This document shows positions 33,055 to 41,920 of a stretch of DNA of 64,000 bases, in pieces. Every line of letters starts with the position of its first letter. Positions within the stretch are counted from its first letter, which is position 1. The notes under the pieces were generated by a model, which was not told where the DNA came from, did not search any database, and was given only the letters and a program-made list of their open reading frames with translations. The translations under genes were made by a program, and so were the position numbers. Location: positions 682,001 to 746,000 of the forward strand of contig NZ_PJKB01000001.1 in the NCBI RefSeq assembly GCF_002884975.1. The letters run 5' to 3'. Source of the stretch: Akkermansia muciniphila (GTDB taxonomy: Bacteria; Verrucomicrobiota; Verrucomicrobiia; Verrucomicrobiales; Akkermansiaceae).

Positions 33055-33629
33055 CTCCTGAACTGACACCGGAACTGGTTCTTTCCGCCTACTGCCAGGG
33101 GTGTTTTCCCATGGCGGATCCGGAAACGGGGGAAATCTCCTTCTATGAACCGGACCCCCGCGCCCTGATTCCTCTGGATGACCGCTTCCACCTTCCGCAC
33201 GGACTCAAGCGGATTCTGAAAAAGAAACCTTTTGAAATACGAATGGACGCCGCCTTTCCGGAGGTGGTCCATGCCTGCGCCCGGACGGACGAACCGGAGG
33301 AACAATGGATAGACGGGCAGATTGAGGAGGTGTATGGCAGGCTTCACGAGATGGGCTTTGCCCACAGCGTGGAATGCTGGGATGAGGAAGGATTGCAGGG
33401 GGGACTTTACGGGGTTTCCCTGGGGAAGGCGTTCTTCGGGGAGAGCATGTTTCACCGGAAAACGGACGCCAGCAAGATTGCGCTGGTGGCCCTGGTGCAG
33501 TACCTGCGTGCGCACCAGTTCCTTTTTCTGGATACGCAGTGGACTACGCCGCATTTGCTGAAATTCGGCACGTACGAGGTTCCGGCGGGGGAATACCGGA
33601 AGCTGCTGAAGAGGGCGCTGGAGGGGTGA
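33051..33629 (+). CDS. aat: Leucyl/phenylalanyl-tRNA--protein transferase
   Basis: 192 residues. Aat adds Leu or Phe to N-terminal Arg/Lys proteins and so feeds the N-end rule ClpAP route. Family blocks are present: VLSAYCQGCFPMADPETG at the N-terminus, WYEPDPRA replaced by FYEPDPRALIPLD, and LYGVSLGKAFFGESMFHR with the aminoacyl-tRNA-binding segment, then FLDTQWTTPHLLKFG near the end. It overlaps mutY by 4 bp. Confidence 0.94.
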   Translation: MTPELTPELVLSAYCQGCFPMADPETGEISFYEPDPRALIPLDDRFHLPHGLKRILKKKPFEIRMDAAFPEVVHACARTDEPEEQWIDGQIEEVYGRLHEMGFAHSVECWDEEGLQGGLYGVSLGKAFFGESMFHRKTDASKIALVALVQYLRAHQFLFLDTQWTTPHLLKFGTYEVPAGEYRKLLKRALEG

Positions 33630-33655
33630 GGAAGTTTGGTATTTTATTATTTTAA

Positions 33656-33700
33656 TGGACAAAATGGGAATAAATGGACAGGATGAACTCCATGGACGGA
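33656..33700 (+). repeat. 9-nt TGGACnnnn array, left of the four-helix-bundle gene
   Basis: TGGAC occurs at 33656, 33675 and 33693, with degenerate copies (TGGGA, TGAAC) between, at a near-exact 9-nt period. The array runs into the N-terminus of the next gene and supplies four in-frame ATGs nine bases apart (33674, 33683, 33692, 33701). The complementary array lies at 34284-34319. Confidence 0.75.
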
Positions 33701-34264
33701 ATGTCTCATGGATTTATTCCCAAGCATGGAGGATACAGGAATCTGGTGGTGTACCGGATTGCGGAGATCATTTATGATTTCACCTTCCGGTTCTGCAATA
33801 AATACGTGAAAAACCAAGGACGGACTTATGACCAGATGGTTCAGGCAGCCCGTTCCGGCATGCAGAATATCGCGGAAGGGAGCGTGGATTCAGGAGTCAG
33901 CAAAGCGTCTGAATTGAAACTGACGGGAATCGCCAAGGGAAGCCTTCAGGAACTAAAGGAAGACTACCTTTCCTATCTGCGCCAGCGGGGACTGGAACAG
34001 TGGGAAAATAACAGCCTTTACGCGCAAGAGCTGATCAGGGCCAGGTTTCCTTCCGCACAGGAAGTTATCCGGTGGGTGGGCAAGCACAGGAATTTCCGCC
34101 CGGACCATTTTGGGGCAAATACAGCCGTTATCCTCATTAACGTAGCCCTTGGCCTGCTTGCTAAATTGATTCAAGCCCAGGAAAAGGATTTCATGCAGAA
34201 CGGCGGCATCCGTGAACGCATGACCCGCGCACGCATGGAGCAGCGCAAATACCGGGGCAAATAA
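33674..34264 (+). CDS. Four-helix-bundle suffix-domain protein (S23/IVP-like)
   Basis: 196 residues from ATG 33674, or 187 from 33701 (MSHGFIPKHGGYRNL), which is the family-like start. The segment YRNLVVYRIAEIIYDFTFRF, QMVQAARSGMQNIAEGSVDSG and GSLQELKEDYLSYLRQRGLE are hallmarks of four-helix-bundle proteins related to the 23S rRNA intervening-sequence protein; the longer C-terminal part marks the 'suffix domain' branch. These proteins bind nucleic acid or partner proteins in other systems; no function is established for this branch. The gene is enclosed by inverted 9-nt arrays (33656-33700, 34284-34319), unlike any other gene here. Confidence 0.85.
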   Translation: MDRMNSMDGMSHGFIPKHGGYRNLVVYRIAEIIYDFTFRFCNKYVKNQGRTYDQMVQAARSGMQNIAEGSVDSGVSKASELKLTGIAKGSLQELKEDYLSYLRQRGLEQWENNSLYAQELIRARFPSAQEVIRWVGKHRNFRPDHFGANTAVILINVALGLLAKLIQAQEKDFMQNGGIRERMTRARMEQRKYRGK

Positions 34265-34283
34265 TCTTCTTATTTAATATTTG

Positions 34284-34319
34284 GTCCACTCCGTCCATCA
34301 AGTCCCTTTAGTCCATCCC
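34284..34319 (-). repeat. 9-nt GTCCAnnnn array, right of the four-helix-bundle gene
   Basis: GTCCA at 34284, 34293 and 34311 with GTCCC at 34302: four units at an exact 9-nt period, the reverse complement of the left array. Together they would pair as a long imperfect stem around the gene. Confidence 0.8.
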
Positions 34320-34338
34320 TCCCCCGTCTCCACAAAAA

Positions 34339-34366
34339 AGCCCGTGGTTCCGGAGAACCACGGGCT
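34339..34366 (-). terminator. Terminator of ppdK
   Basis: Perfect 12-bp stem AGCCCGTGGTTC/GAACCACGGGCT with a 4-nt loop; on the minus strand six T residues follow. It lies 27 bp after the ppdK stop. Confidence 0.92.
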
Positions 34367-34392
34367 GTCTATTAACCCTTAACAAAAAAGGC

Positions 34393-37137
34393 TTACGCCT
34401 GTTCCAGAGCTGCCTGGGCGGCGGCCAGACGGGCGGTCGGGACGCGGTAGGGGGAGCAGCTCACGTAGGTCAGGCCCAGCGTGTTGCAGAACTTGACGGA
34501 GGCGGGGTCGCCGCCGTGTTCACCGCAGATGCCCAGCTTGATGTCCGGACGGGTGGAGCGGCCGAGTTCCACGGCAATCTTCATCAGCTTGCCGACGCCA
34601 GCCTGGTCAATGGAGGCGAAGACGTTCTTCTTGATGATTTCCAGTTCCTGGTACTGCGGCAGGAAGGAGCCGGAGTCGTCGCGGCTCATGCCCAGGCCCG
34701 TCTGGGTCAGGTCATTGGTGCCGAAGGAGAAGAACTGGGCGGTTTCCGCGATTTCGTCAGCCGTGACAGCGGCGCGCGGGATTTCAATCATGGTGCCTAC
34801 GAGGTAGTCCACCTTGGCGCCCTTTTCTTCAAATACCTGCTTGGCCACCTTGTCAATGATGGCTTTCTGGATGTCCAGCTCTTTCTTGAAGGCAACCAGG
34901 GGAACCATGATTTCAGGCACCACGGAGAAGCCTTCTTCCTGGGAGACTTCCACAGCGGCTTCAAAGATGGCGCGGGCCTGCATTTCCGTGATTTCCGGGT
35001 AGGCGATGCCAAGGCGGCAGCCGCGGTGGCCGAGCATCGGGTTGAACTCATGGAGCTCAGCCACGCGGCGCATGATGACTTCCACGGGCATGCCGATCTT
35101 CTGGGCCAGGTCAAGCTGCTGTTCCTTCGTCTGGGGAAGGAATTCGTGCAGGGGGGGGTCCAGCAGGCGGATGGTGCCCGGCAGGCCCTTGAGCGCCTTG
35201 AAGATGCCCTTGAAGTCGCCCTTCTGGTAGGGAAGGAGCTTGGAGACGGCGGCCACGCGGTCGCTCTTCTTGGTGGAGAGGATCATTTCACGGACGAAGT
35301 CGATGCGGTCCCCTTCAAAGAACATGTGCTCCGTGCGGCAGAGGCCGATACCCGTGGCGCCAAAGGCGAGGGCGGCTTCCGTCTGCGAGGGGGAGTCCGC
35401 GTTGGTGCGGACCTTCATCTTCGTGCAGTCGTCGCACCACTGCATGAGCCTGGCGAAGTTCTGGTAGGTGCGGCTGTCTTCCGGCTTCATGGTCTTGGAG
35501 ATCAGAACCTGGATGATTTCAGAGGGGGAGGTTTCCACCTTGCCGGCGTACACCAGGCCGCTCGTTCCGTCGATGGACATGTAGTCGCCTTCATTGAAGG
35601 TCATGCCTCCAACGGTGACGGTGCGGGTGTTGTAGTCCACGATGACTTCATCAGCGCCGCAGACGCAGACCTTGCCCATCTGGCGGGCGACGAGGGCCGC
35701 GTGGGAGGAAACGCCGCCGCGGGCGGTCAGGATGCCTTCAGCGGCAATCATGCCGCGCAGGTCTTCCGGAGAGGTTTCCAGACGAACCAGAAGCACTTTT
35801 TCACCGTTGTCCGCAGCTTCCACGCAGCGTTCCGCGTTCAGGTAGATGCGGCCGGTGGCGGCGCCGGGGCCGGCGGGAAGGCCGCGGGTGAGCATCTTGG
35901 CCTGCTTGATGGCTTCACGGTCAAAGATGGGGGTCAGCAGCTGGTCCACCTGGTCCGCGGGGATGCGGCGCACGGCGGTTTTCCAGTCGATCAGGCCCTG
36001 CTCCACCATTTCACAGGCGATGCGGAAGGCTGCTACGCCGGTGCGCTTGCCGTTGCGGGTCTGGAGCATGTACACGGTGCGGTCCTGAATGGTGAATTCA
36101 AAGTCCTGCATGTCGTGGAAGTGGTTTTCCAGCACTTCGCGGATGCGCATCAGTTCATTGAAGGCGGCGGGCATCACGTCGTGAAGGGCCGCTACGGGAG
36201 CGGGCGTACGCACGCCGGCCACCACGTCTTCACCCTGGGCGTTCATCAGGAATTCACCGTAGAATTCGTTTTCGCCGGAGGCGGGGTTGCGGGTGAACGC
36301 CACGCCGGAACCGGATTCTTCACCCGTATTGCCGAACACCATGGCCTGCACGTTGACGGCGGTGCCCCATTCGGACGGGATGCCGTATTTCTGGCGGTAA
36401 ACGATGGCGCGGTCATTGTTCCAGGAACCGAACACGGCGCCGATGGCGCCCTGAAGCTGTTCCCAGGGGCATTCCGGGAATTCATGGCCGGTACGTTCCA
36501 GCACCAGCGCCTTGAAGCGGGAGACCAGTTCCTTCAGGTCGTCCGCGGAGAGCTTGGTGTCTTCCACATCCGGGCTGCCGTAGCGTTCTTCCTTGATGGC
36601 GGCGATGGCGGCTTCAAAGGGTTCGTGGTCTTCATCCGGGTTTTTCTGCACGCCCAGCACCACATCGCCGTACATCTGGACGAAGCGGCGGTAGCAGTCC
36701 CATGCGAAGCGGGGGTTGCCCGTGGCCTTTACCATGGCTTCCACGGATTTTTCATTCAGGCCGAGGTTCAGAATCGTGTCCATCATGCCGGGCATGGATT
36801 CGCGGGCGCCGGAACGCACGGCCACCAGCATGGGCATGGCTTCCGTATCGCCGAACTTGCGGCCCAGGATCTGTTCCATCCTGGCGACGCCTTCCTTGAT
36901 CTGCGCGTCAAGCTGGGCGGGATAGGTGCATTCGTGATCGTAGTAGTAAGTGCAGACCTCCGTGGTAATGGTGAATCCGGGAGGGACAGGAAGGCCGATT
37001 CGGGCCATTTCCGCAAGGTTGGCGCCCTTGCCGCCCAGAAGATTTTTCATGCTGCCATTGCCGTCGGCGGACCCTCCGCCGAAGGAATAGACGAATTTGT
37101 CAGTAGATGCGCTGCATGCGCAGGAATTGGTGGACAT
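34393..37137 (-). CDS. ppdK: Pyruvate, phosphate dikinase
   Basis: 914 residues, normal length. PPDK interconverts pyruvate, ATP and phosphate with phosphoenolpyruvate, AMP and pyrophosphate, and gives a pyrophosphate-linked glycolysis in many anaerobes. The N-terminal nucleotide-binding part has [20 protein letters not shown]; the swivelling domain has [19 protein letters not shown] with the phosphorylated histidine; the PEP barrel ends with [15 protein letters not shown] carrying the catalytic cysteine. ATG at 37137 ([11 protein letters not shown]) is chosen; an in-frame ATG at 37173 exists. It stands as a single-gene transcript with its own terminator. Confidence 0.97.
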   Translation of the reverse strand: MSTNSCACSASTDKFVYSFGGGSADGNGSMKNLLGGKGANLAEMARIGLPVPPGFTITTEVCTYYYDHECTYPAQLDAQIKEGVARMEQILGRKFGDTEAMPMLVAVRSGARESMPGMMDTILNLGLNEKSVEAMVKATGNPRFAWDCYRRFVQMYGDVVLGVQKNPDEDHEPFEAAIAAIKEERYGSPDVEDTKLSADDLKELVSRFKALVLERTGHEFPECPWEQLQGAIGAVFGSWNNDRAIVYRQKYGIPSEWGTAVNVQAMVFGNTGEESGSGVAFTRNPASGENEFYGEFLMNAQGEDVVAGVRTPAPVAALHDVMPAAFNELMRIREVLENHFHDMQDFEFTIQDRTVYMLQTRNGKRTGVAAFRIACEMVEQGLIDWKTAVRRIPADQVDQLLTPIFDREAIKQAKMLTRGLPAGPGAATGRIYLNAERCVEAADNGEKVLLVRLETSPEDLRGMIAAEGILTARGGVSSHAALVARQMGKVCVCGADEVIVDYNTRTVTVGGMTFNEGDYMSIDGTSGLVYAGKVETSPSEIIQVLISKTMKPEDSRTYQNFARLMQWCDDCTKMKVRTNADSPSQTEAALAFGATGIGLCRTEHMFFEGDRIDFVREMILSTKKSDRVAAVSKLLPYQKGDFKGIFKALKGLPGTIRLLDPPLHEFLPQTKEQQLDLAQKIGMPVEVIMRRVAELHEFNPMLGHRGCRLGIAYPEITEMQARAIFEAAVEVSQEEGFSVVPEIMVPLVAFKKELDIQKAIIDKVAKQVFEEKGAKVDYLVGTMIEIPRAAVTADEIAETAQFFSFGTNDLTQTGLGMSRDDSGSFLPQYQELEIIKKNVFASIDQAGVGKLMKIAVELGRSTRPDIKLGICGEHGGDPASVKFCNTLGLTYVSCSPYRVPTARLAAAQAALEQA

Positions 37138-37351
37138 ATCGATTATTGTAGTCGAATTAATGATTCTGCCCAAACATCAACCACAGGAGCCAACAAAAGA
37201 CCCGATAGCGAGTTAGGGTCGAGTAAGGATGCCCGCCGCCCCTCGCTTTGTCAACTCGAAATTGTAAGGAAAACGGAAATGTTTTCTATGGTTTTTAGGG
37301 AAAAATACCTTCCGCTTTTTCTCCCCGCCTCCGTGCTCCCGGCTCCATTTT

Positions 37352-37804
37352 TCAAAGCGATTCCCGGAAGGAGGAATCCGGCTCGTAATAAAGGATATCC
37401 ACCGGACATTCCACATAAATGGTGCCGCCCGTCCAACGGAGTAATGGAAGAATGATCCCCGGGATTCTATAATTCCGGGTGCGGGCTACCGTCATTTTAC
37501 CCTTGATCCGTACATTGGGAGGTTCCGAATTATACCTTATCTCCTTTTGTTTCCTTGCCACCCGGTCCACGCTCCACGAACCCAAAAAATAGTAAGATAC
37601 ATCCGTGGAAAAAACCAGAATATTGGAACTGAGGTTACTATACCCGGCCTTGCGGCAGGCTTCCTCCCCTGCCCTCTGCAATTCTTGCGAGGCGGTGGAA
37701 GAAAAAACGTTTGGAACGCCTTTTATGTTCACAGGGCTTTCCTGGGTAATGGAGCAGGAGGAAAGAACCAGCAGGCAGCTTCCCGCCAGAAGGATAGGTT
37801 TCAT
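37352..37804 (-). CDS. Predicted lipoprotein of unknown function
   Basis: 150 residues. The signal MKPILLAGSCLLVLSSC has a lipobox (VLSSC), so cysteine 17 would be lipidated. The mature part is beta-rich (NILVFSTDVSYYFLGSWSVD; GKMTVARTRNYRIPGIILPL) and ends with a tyrosine-rich strand (TIYVECPVDILYYEPD). I do not recognise a family. It lies alone between ppdK and pgi. The ATG at 37804 is fixed by the signal peptide. Confidence 0.7.
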   Translation of the reverse strand: MKPILLAGSCLLVLSSCSITQESPVNIKGVPNVFSSTASQELQRAGEEACRKAGYSNLSSNILVFSTDVSYYFLGSWSVDRVARKQKEIRYNSEPPNVRIKGKMTVARTRNYRIPGIILPLLRWTGGTIYVECPVDILYYEPDSSFRESL

Positions 37805-37957
37805 GATCTTGAGAGAGAATATTAAATTAACCCGAGTTTTCCGGAACGGATAAATTGTCCGCCTGAAGATGGGGGTCTTCAAAACAGCTTTAAGGATTCA
37901 CAAAGACGCCAGCAGCGGCGGCAGGCTTCACAGGGGCGTTTCCTTGTAAATGAAAAG

Positions 37958-37986
37958 CGGACGCTTATCAACCAGATAAGCGTCCG
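37958..37986 (-). terminator. Terminator of pgi
   Basis: Perfect 11-bp stem CGGACGCTTAT/ATAAGCGTCCG, 7-nt loop; on the minus strand it is followed by CTTTTCATTT. It lies 24 bp after the pgi stop. Confidence 0.8.
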
Positions 37987-38010
37987 TGGGAAGGAATATG
38001 TTTTTTATTT

Positions 38011-39549
38011 TTACGCCTTGCAGAAGGTGTCTTCATCCGCGCAGGAGGACTGGACCCACTTGACGGAGGAATCACTGGAGGCGATGTGCACCAGGCAGTG
38101 GTACACGGCTTCCTGGTCCGCATCCAGCCGGGCAGCCACCTGGGCGGCGGTTTCCGGGGTGGAGCCAAGGGCCGCCCTTACCTTGCCCAGCAGGGCCAGG
38201 AAGGTGCCCGCGGCCTTTTTGCCGGCTTCCACGCCGGGCTGGTGGTAGGCGTTGATGTTTACCAGGGAGGCATAGAAGGAGACGGCGCGCTCAAACAGGG
38301 CGACCAGCATGCCGAGCGTCTTGGCGTTCACTTCCGGGATGGAGATGGTGATGGAGGAACGGCCGGATTCCGCCAGAGCCTGGCGGGTGCCGCGCAGGAA
38401 GCCCTGGAGGAAGTCTCCGCAGGTGGCGCCCGCTTCCACTTCCACCGCATCCGCGGAACATTCCCGCACTTCAATGAAGGTGGCGAAGAAGTTGTTCACG
38501 CCGTCGCGGAGCTGCTGCACATAGGCGTGCTGGTCCGTGGAACCCTTGTTGCCATATACGGAGATGCCCTGGCAGACTTCAATGCCGTCCAGGTCCAGCC
38601 TTTTGCCGAGGGATTCCATAATGAGCTGCTGAAGGTATTTGGAGAAGAGCACCAGGGCATCCTTGTAAGGAAGAACCACCATGTCCTTTTCCCCCTTGCC
38701 GTTGGTGGCCTTGTACCAGGCCAGCGCCAGCTTCATGGAGGCGTTGCATTTCACGCAGTCCCGGCGGGTCTTTTCATCCATCAGGCGCGCTCCTTCCAAC
38801 AGTTCATCCACGTCCACGCCCTGAAGTACGGCAGGAACCAGGCCCACTACGGACATGACGGACGTGCGGCCGCCCACCCAGTCTTCCATCGGGAAGCGCT
38901 TGAGCCAGCCTTCCGTTTCAGCCGTCTTGTCCAGTTTGGAGCCTACGCCCGTGACGGCAACAGCCTGGGGCGCGAATTCCACGCCGTTTTTCTTGAAGAA
39001 GTCCTGGGCCACCAGCATGCCGTTGCGGGTTTCCGGCGTGCCGCCGGACTTGGAGATGACGACGACGAGCGTTTCTTCCAGCGGCAGGGTTTCCAGCACC
39101 TTGTACATGCCGTCCGGGTCCGTGTTGTCCAGGAAGAACATATCCAGCCCGGCGGCCGGGATGGCATCTGCCACCAGTTCCGGGCCAAGAGCGGAACCGC
39201 CGATGCCGATGACAAGGGCGGCGGAGTACTGTTCCGCGCCGGGAGGTGTGATTTTGCCTTCCAAAATGTCCCGGCCAAAGGCCTTGACGTCCGCCAGAGG
39301 AGCGTCAATGGCGGCTTTCAGTTCCGGCGTGGGAGCCAGTGCGGAGTTGCGCAGCCAGTAGTGGCCCACCATGCGTTTTTCATCCGGGTTGGCAATGGCG
39401 CCGGATTCCAGCGCCTTCATGTCGGCGAACGCCCTGTCTATCCGCCCCTGCATGGAGGACAGGAAGGCGTCATCCAGCGGGAGTTTGGAGAAGTCAAGGG
39501 AGATGCCCAGTTCAGGGTAGCGAACGAGTTGTTGTGCGTATAGGCTCAT
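38011..39549 (-). CDS. pgi: Glucose-6-phosphate isomerase
   Basis: 512 residues. Interconverts glucose-6-phosphate and fructose-6-phosphate. Typical blocks are VIGIGGSALGPELVADAI, FLDNTDPDGMYKVLE, VISKSGGTPETRNGM (phosphate-binding Ser/Thr) and QGISVYGNKGSTDQHAYVQQ with the catalytic His/Glu region near residue 350; NAYHQPGVEAGKK near the end carries the conserved lysine. It ends 24 bp before its terminator. The Sel1-repeat gene begins upstream in the same direction with a 24 bp gap. Confidence 0.96.
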   Translation of the reverse strand: MSLYAQQLVRYPELGISLDFSKLPLDDAFLSSMQGRIDRAFADMKALESGAIANPDEKRMVGHYWLRNSALAPTPELKAAIDAPLADVKAFGRDILEGKITPPGAEQYSAALVIGIGGSALGPELVADAIPAAGLDMFFLDNTDPDGMYKVLETLPLEETLVVVISKSGGTPETRNGMLVAQDFFKKNGVEFAPQAVAVTGVGSKLDKTAETEGWLKRFPMEDWVGGRTSVMSVVGLVPAVLQGVDVDELLEGARLMDEKTRRDCVKCNASMKLALAWYKATNGKGEKDMVVLPYKDALVLFSKYLQQLIMESLGKRLDLDGIEVCQGISVYGNKGSTDQHAYVQQLRDGVNNFFATFIEVRECSADAVEVEAGATCGDFLQGFLRGTRQALAESGRSSITISIPEVNAKTLGMLVALFERAVSFYASLVNINAYHQPGVEAGKKAAGTFLALLGKVRAALGSTPETAAQVAARLDADQEAVYHCLVHIASSDSSVKWVQSSCADEDTFCKA

Positions 39550-39573
39550 GATAGTAATGGATTGGAAAAAGAG

Positions 39574-40662
39574 TTACTGGAGTTTTTTCAGGATGCTTTT
39601 AGCCTGCACGTCATCCTGGTCCGCCGCCTTCTGGAACCATTCACGGGCTTTGGCAGGGTCCTTGGGCATGCCAAAACCGGTGTGGTACATGATGCCCATG
39701 TTGTATTGTTCCGAGGCATAGCCTTCCGCAGCCGCCCGCTGGCGCATATGGAGCTGTTCCCTGGCTGCCGCGGCGGAGAGGCCCAGGGCCCGCGCGGCAT
39801 CCGGCCACGTGGCGCCGAATTTGGAGGCGGAGGCGGCATATCCCGCAGCAGCGGCCTTGCGGTTCATTTCATCCGCTTTTTTCTTGTCCCTCTTCACGCC
39901 GTATTTGCCCAGCTCAGACAGGAACGCCATGCCCCAGTAGCCGCGGGGGCTGCCCAGCTCCGCCGCCTGCTGGAAGCATTCAAAGGCGTCCTCATATTTT
40001 TTGGAGCCCATGGCGCGCACGGCGTCGGAGATGTGGAGCTCGGCTTCCTTCAAGCCGGGGAATTCCGGAATGGCGGCCCATTCCCTTTTCAGTTCCTCCC
40101 GGTCCCTTTTGGACTTGGGGGGCATGCCGGACGGCCCGGAAAAGCGGAAAATGGGGAAGTATCCCTCCATGGCTCCCATGTTGCCCAGGCCGGACATCAG
40201 GAAGACGCCGGGAGACACCCTCCACATGTGCATGTACTGGATGCGGCCTTCCTGGAGAGATTCCTTGGCCACCCATTCCGGCATGTTCGCCGGCTCCCCG
40301 AACTTTTCCGTCAGGCCCACCAGAAGCGCCTTGTAGGCGGATTTCAGCTTGGTTTCATACTCGGAACCGCGGCATTTGCTGCGGGAGTAGAAAACAACGG
40401 CCCTCAAACCGCCGGAGGGGTCATAGTCAAAGTTCAGGGAAAAGGTCTGGCCGCCGATGGACTGCCTGGTCTTAAATACGCCGTTGAGGCCGGTGCGTGA
40501 AAGGAGGGCATCCGTGGGCGGCCCTTCAAGCTGCTTGCTCTGCCTCAGGGTTTTCAGCACCTGGTCCTTGTCCATTCCCACTTCCAGGTTTTCATACAGG
40601 GCGGCAAGCAGAGGGGCGCACGTAAGCGCGAAGAGTCCCGCAACATAGGCTAGTTTTTTCAT
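39574..40662 (-). CDS. Secreted Sel1-repeat protein
   Basis: 362 residues with signal peptide (MKKLAYVAGLFALTCAPLLAA). Residues about 25-200 form a domain I do not recognise, with a possible SmpA/OmlA-like opening (YENLEVGMDKDQVLKTL). From about 215 there are Sel1-like tetratricopeptide repeats: DAFECFQQAAELGSPRGYW and the clearest one MGIMYHTGFGMPKDPAKARE then WFQKAADQDD at the end. Sel1 repeats mediate protein contacts in the envelope. It is 24 bp upstream of pgi and probably co-transcribed, although a functional link is not evident. Confidence 0.8.
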   Translation of the reverse strand: MKKLAYVAGLFALTCAPLLAALYENLEVGMDKDQVLKTLRQSKQLEGPPTDALLSRTGLNGVFKTRQSIGGQTFSLNFDYDPSGGLRAVVFYSRSKCRGSEYETKLKSAYKALLVGLTEKFGEPANMPEWVAKESLQEGRIQYMHMWRVSPGVFLMSGLGNMGAMEGYFPIFRFSGPSGMPPKSKRDREELKREWAAIPEFPGLKEAELHISDAVRAMGSKKYEDAFECFQQAAELGSPRGYWGMAFLSELGKYGVKRDKKKADEMNRKAAAAGYAASASKFGATWPDAARALGLSAAAAREQLHMRQRAAAEGYASEQYNMGIMYHTGFGMPKDPAKAREWFQKAADQDDVQAKSILKKLQ

Positions 40663-40757
40663 GGAAAAAGTAATTGGGCGGTTTCCTACCAGACCGGGAC
40701 GGTTTTCAAAAGGATAAAATGCGTCAGCGGAAGTGAGGAAAAATTTTCATAAAATAT

Positions 40758-41651
40758 TTATTTCCAATCTATCCACAATCTTTTCAGATAATCCTCCCCC
40801 GTGAAGTCCGGGGGCATGGAATCATGGGTCAGCCGGAAGCCCGGAACGGCTTCCGCCACCATCCTGCGGAAGTCCGCGTGGCTCAGCTTGCGGCAATTGC
40901 TGGTGCACAGCATCCAGCCGCCGGGTTCCAGGCATTCGCGCGCCTGGGCCACCAGTTCCCCATAGTGGGATTCCACCCGGAACACCCTTCCCCGGTCATC
41001 CCGGGAGAAGGTGGGGGGGTCCAGAATAATGCCGTGGAAGGTGCGGCCCTGCCTGGAGAACCGTTCCAGCCAGCGGCGCACGTCCCCCTTGCAGAAATAC
41101 TGGGTGGCGGGGTCAATGCCGTTCAGGCTGAAGTTTTCCCTGGCCCAGTCCAGGCACGGCTGAGCCAGGTCCAGCGTGGTCGTCTGAGCCCCTCCCAGGG
41201 CAGCATAAACGGAAAAGGCCCCCGTGTAGGCAAAGGTGTTCAGCACCCTCATGCCGGGACCGCTCCGTTCCCTCACCCGGCGGCGGTGGTCGCGCTGGTC
41301 CAGAAAGATTCCCTGGGAATAACCGGTGGACATGTCTATCTTGAAACGCACGCCCTGCTCCGTGACCGTGAATTGCAGGGGGAGTTCCGGTCCGGCTATT
41401 TGCACGGGCGCTTCCTTCTGATTCTGTTCCAGCCTTTTGTGGAACACGGGGATATCCAGTTCCCGGAGTTCGCGCTCCAAATCCGCAGGGATGGAGCAGT
41501 CCCGCGTGGAGACCAGAACGCGGTCTCCCATCTGGTCCGCAAATACGTCCGGGCGACCGTCTCCTTCCCCGTCAATCACGCGGAAGATGTCGGTATCAGC
41601 GGGAATCAATTCCTTTTTACAGTCCAGGCAATGGCGGTAGGTGCGGCTCAC
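40758..41651 (-). CDS. Class I SAM-dependent methyltransferase, RlmI/RlmK-like
   Basis: 297 residues from a GTG start at 41651. GYSQGIFLDQRDHRRRV and MRVLNTFAYTGAFSVYAALG form the SAM-binding loop of the RlmI/RlmK family of 23S rRNA cytosine/guanine methyltransferases; IILDPPTFSRDDRGRVFRVE holds the DPP(T/S)F catalytic motif. The N-terminal region is short, without a PUA domain, and starts with a zinc-ribbon-like CLDCKKEL. The likely target is rRNA, but the base is not determined. The 110 bp upstream contains the gene-less 9-nt array and the preceding terminator. Confidence 0.85.
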   Translation of the reverse strand: MSRTYRHCLDCKKELIPADTDIFRVIDGEGDGRPDVFADQMGDRVLVSTRDCSIPADLERELRELDIPVFHKRLEQNQKEAPVQIAGPELPLQFTVTEQGVRFKIDMSTGYSQGIFLDQRDHRRRVRERSGPGMRVLNTFAYTGAFSVYAALGGAQTTTLDLAQPCLDWARENFSLNGIDPATQYFCKGDVRRWLERFSRQGRTFHGIILDPPTFSRDDRGRVFRVESHYGELVAQARECLEPGGWMLCTSNCRKLSHADFRRMVAEAVPGFRLTHDSMPPDFTGEDYLKRLWIDWK

Positions 41652-41752
41652 GGCTGGGCGAGATTACGGAATTTGACGACGGGGGGCAATGCAAAAGCAA
41701 TAAAGAGAGGGGAGAATTCTGTGGGTGCAGGGCTGTTCCATTGCCGCGGAAA

Positions 41753-41816
41753 TGGACTTCATGGACTTCATGGACAAAGTAAAGATTAAGTCCATTCTGT
41801 CCATCAGGTCTATTCA
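41753..41816. repeat. Gene-less TGGAC/GTCCA inverted 9-nt array
   Basis: TGGACTTCA, TGGACTTCA and TGGACAAAG follow one another at 41753-41779; after a 10-nt spacer come GTCCATTCT, GTCCATCAG and GTCTATTCA at 41790-41816. The same 9-nt unit and inverted order flank the four-helix-bundle gene at 33656-34319, but here nothing lies between the arms. Confidence 0.8.
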
Positions 41817-41853
41817 CTGCCATTCCCCCATGGAGAGAGTCCGGGGAGCTCAC

Positions 41854-41888
41854 AAAAAAAGGGAGCCGGATCCCGTGATCCGGCTCCC
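41854..41888 (-). terminator. Terminator of the mutA-mutB operon
   Basis: Perfect 12-bp stem GGGAGCCGGATC/GATCCGGCTCCC with a 4-nt loop; on the minus strand seven T residues follow. It begins about 33 bp after the mutB stop. Confidence 0.93.
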
Positions 41889-41920
41889 TAAGGATTGAGG
41901 CTGTTTTCCCAACGAGGGCC

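Noticed and set aside
34516-37455. 979-codon plus-strand open frame opposite ppdK
   Set aside because: It mirrors the coding strand of a clear ppdK and reads as a His/Gly/Ala-rich shadow typical of GC-rich antisense frames.
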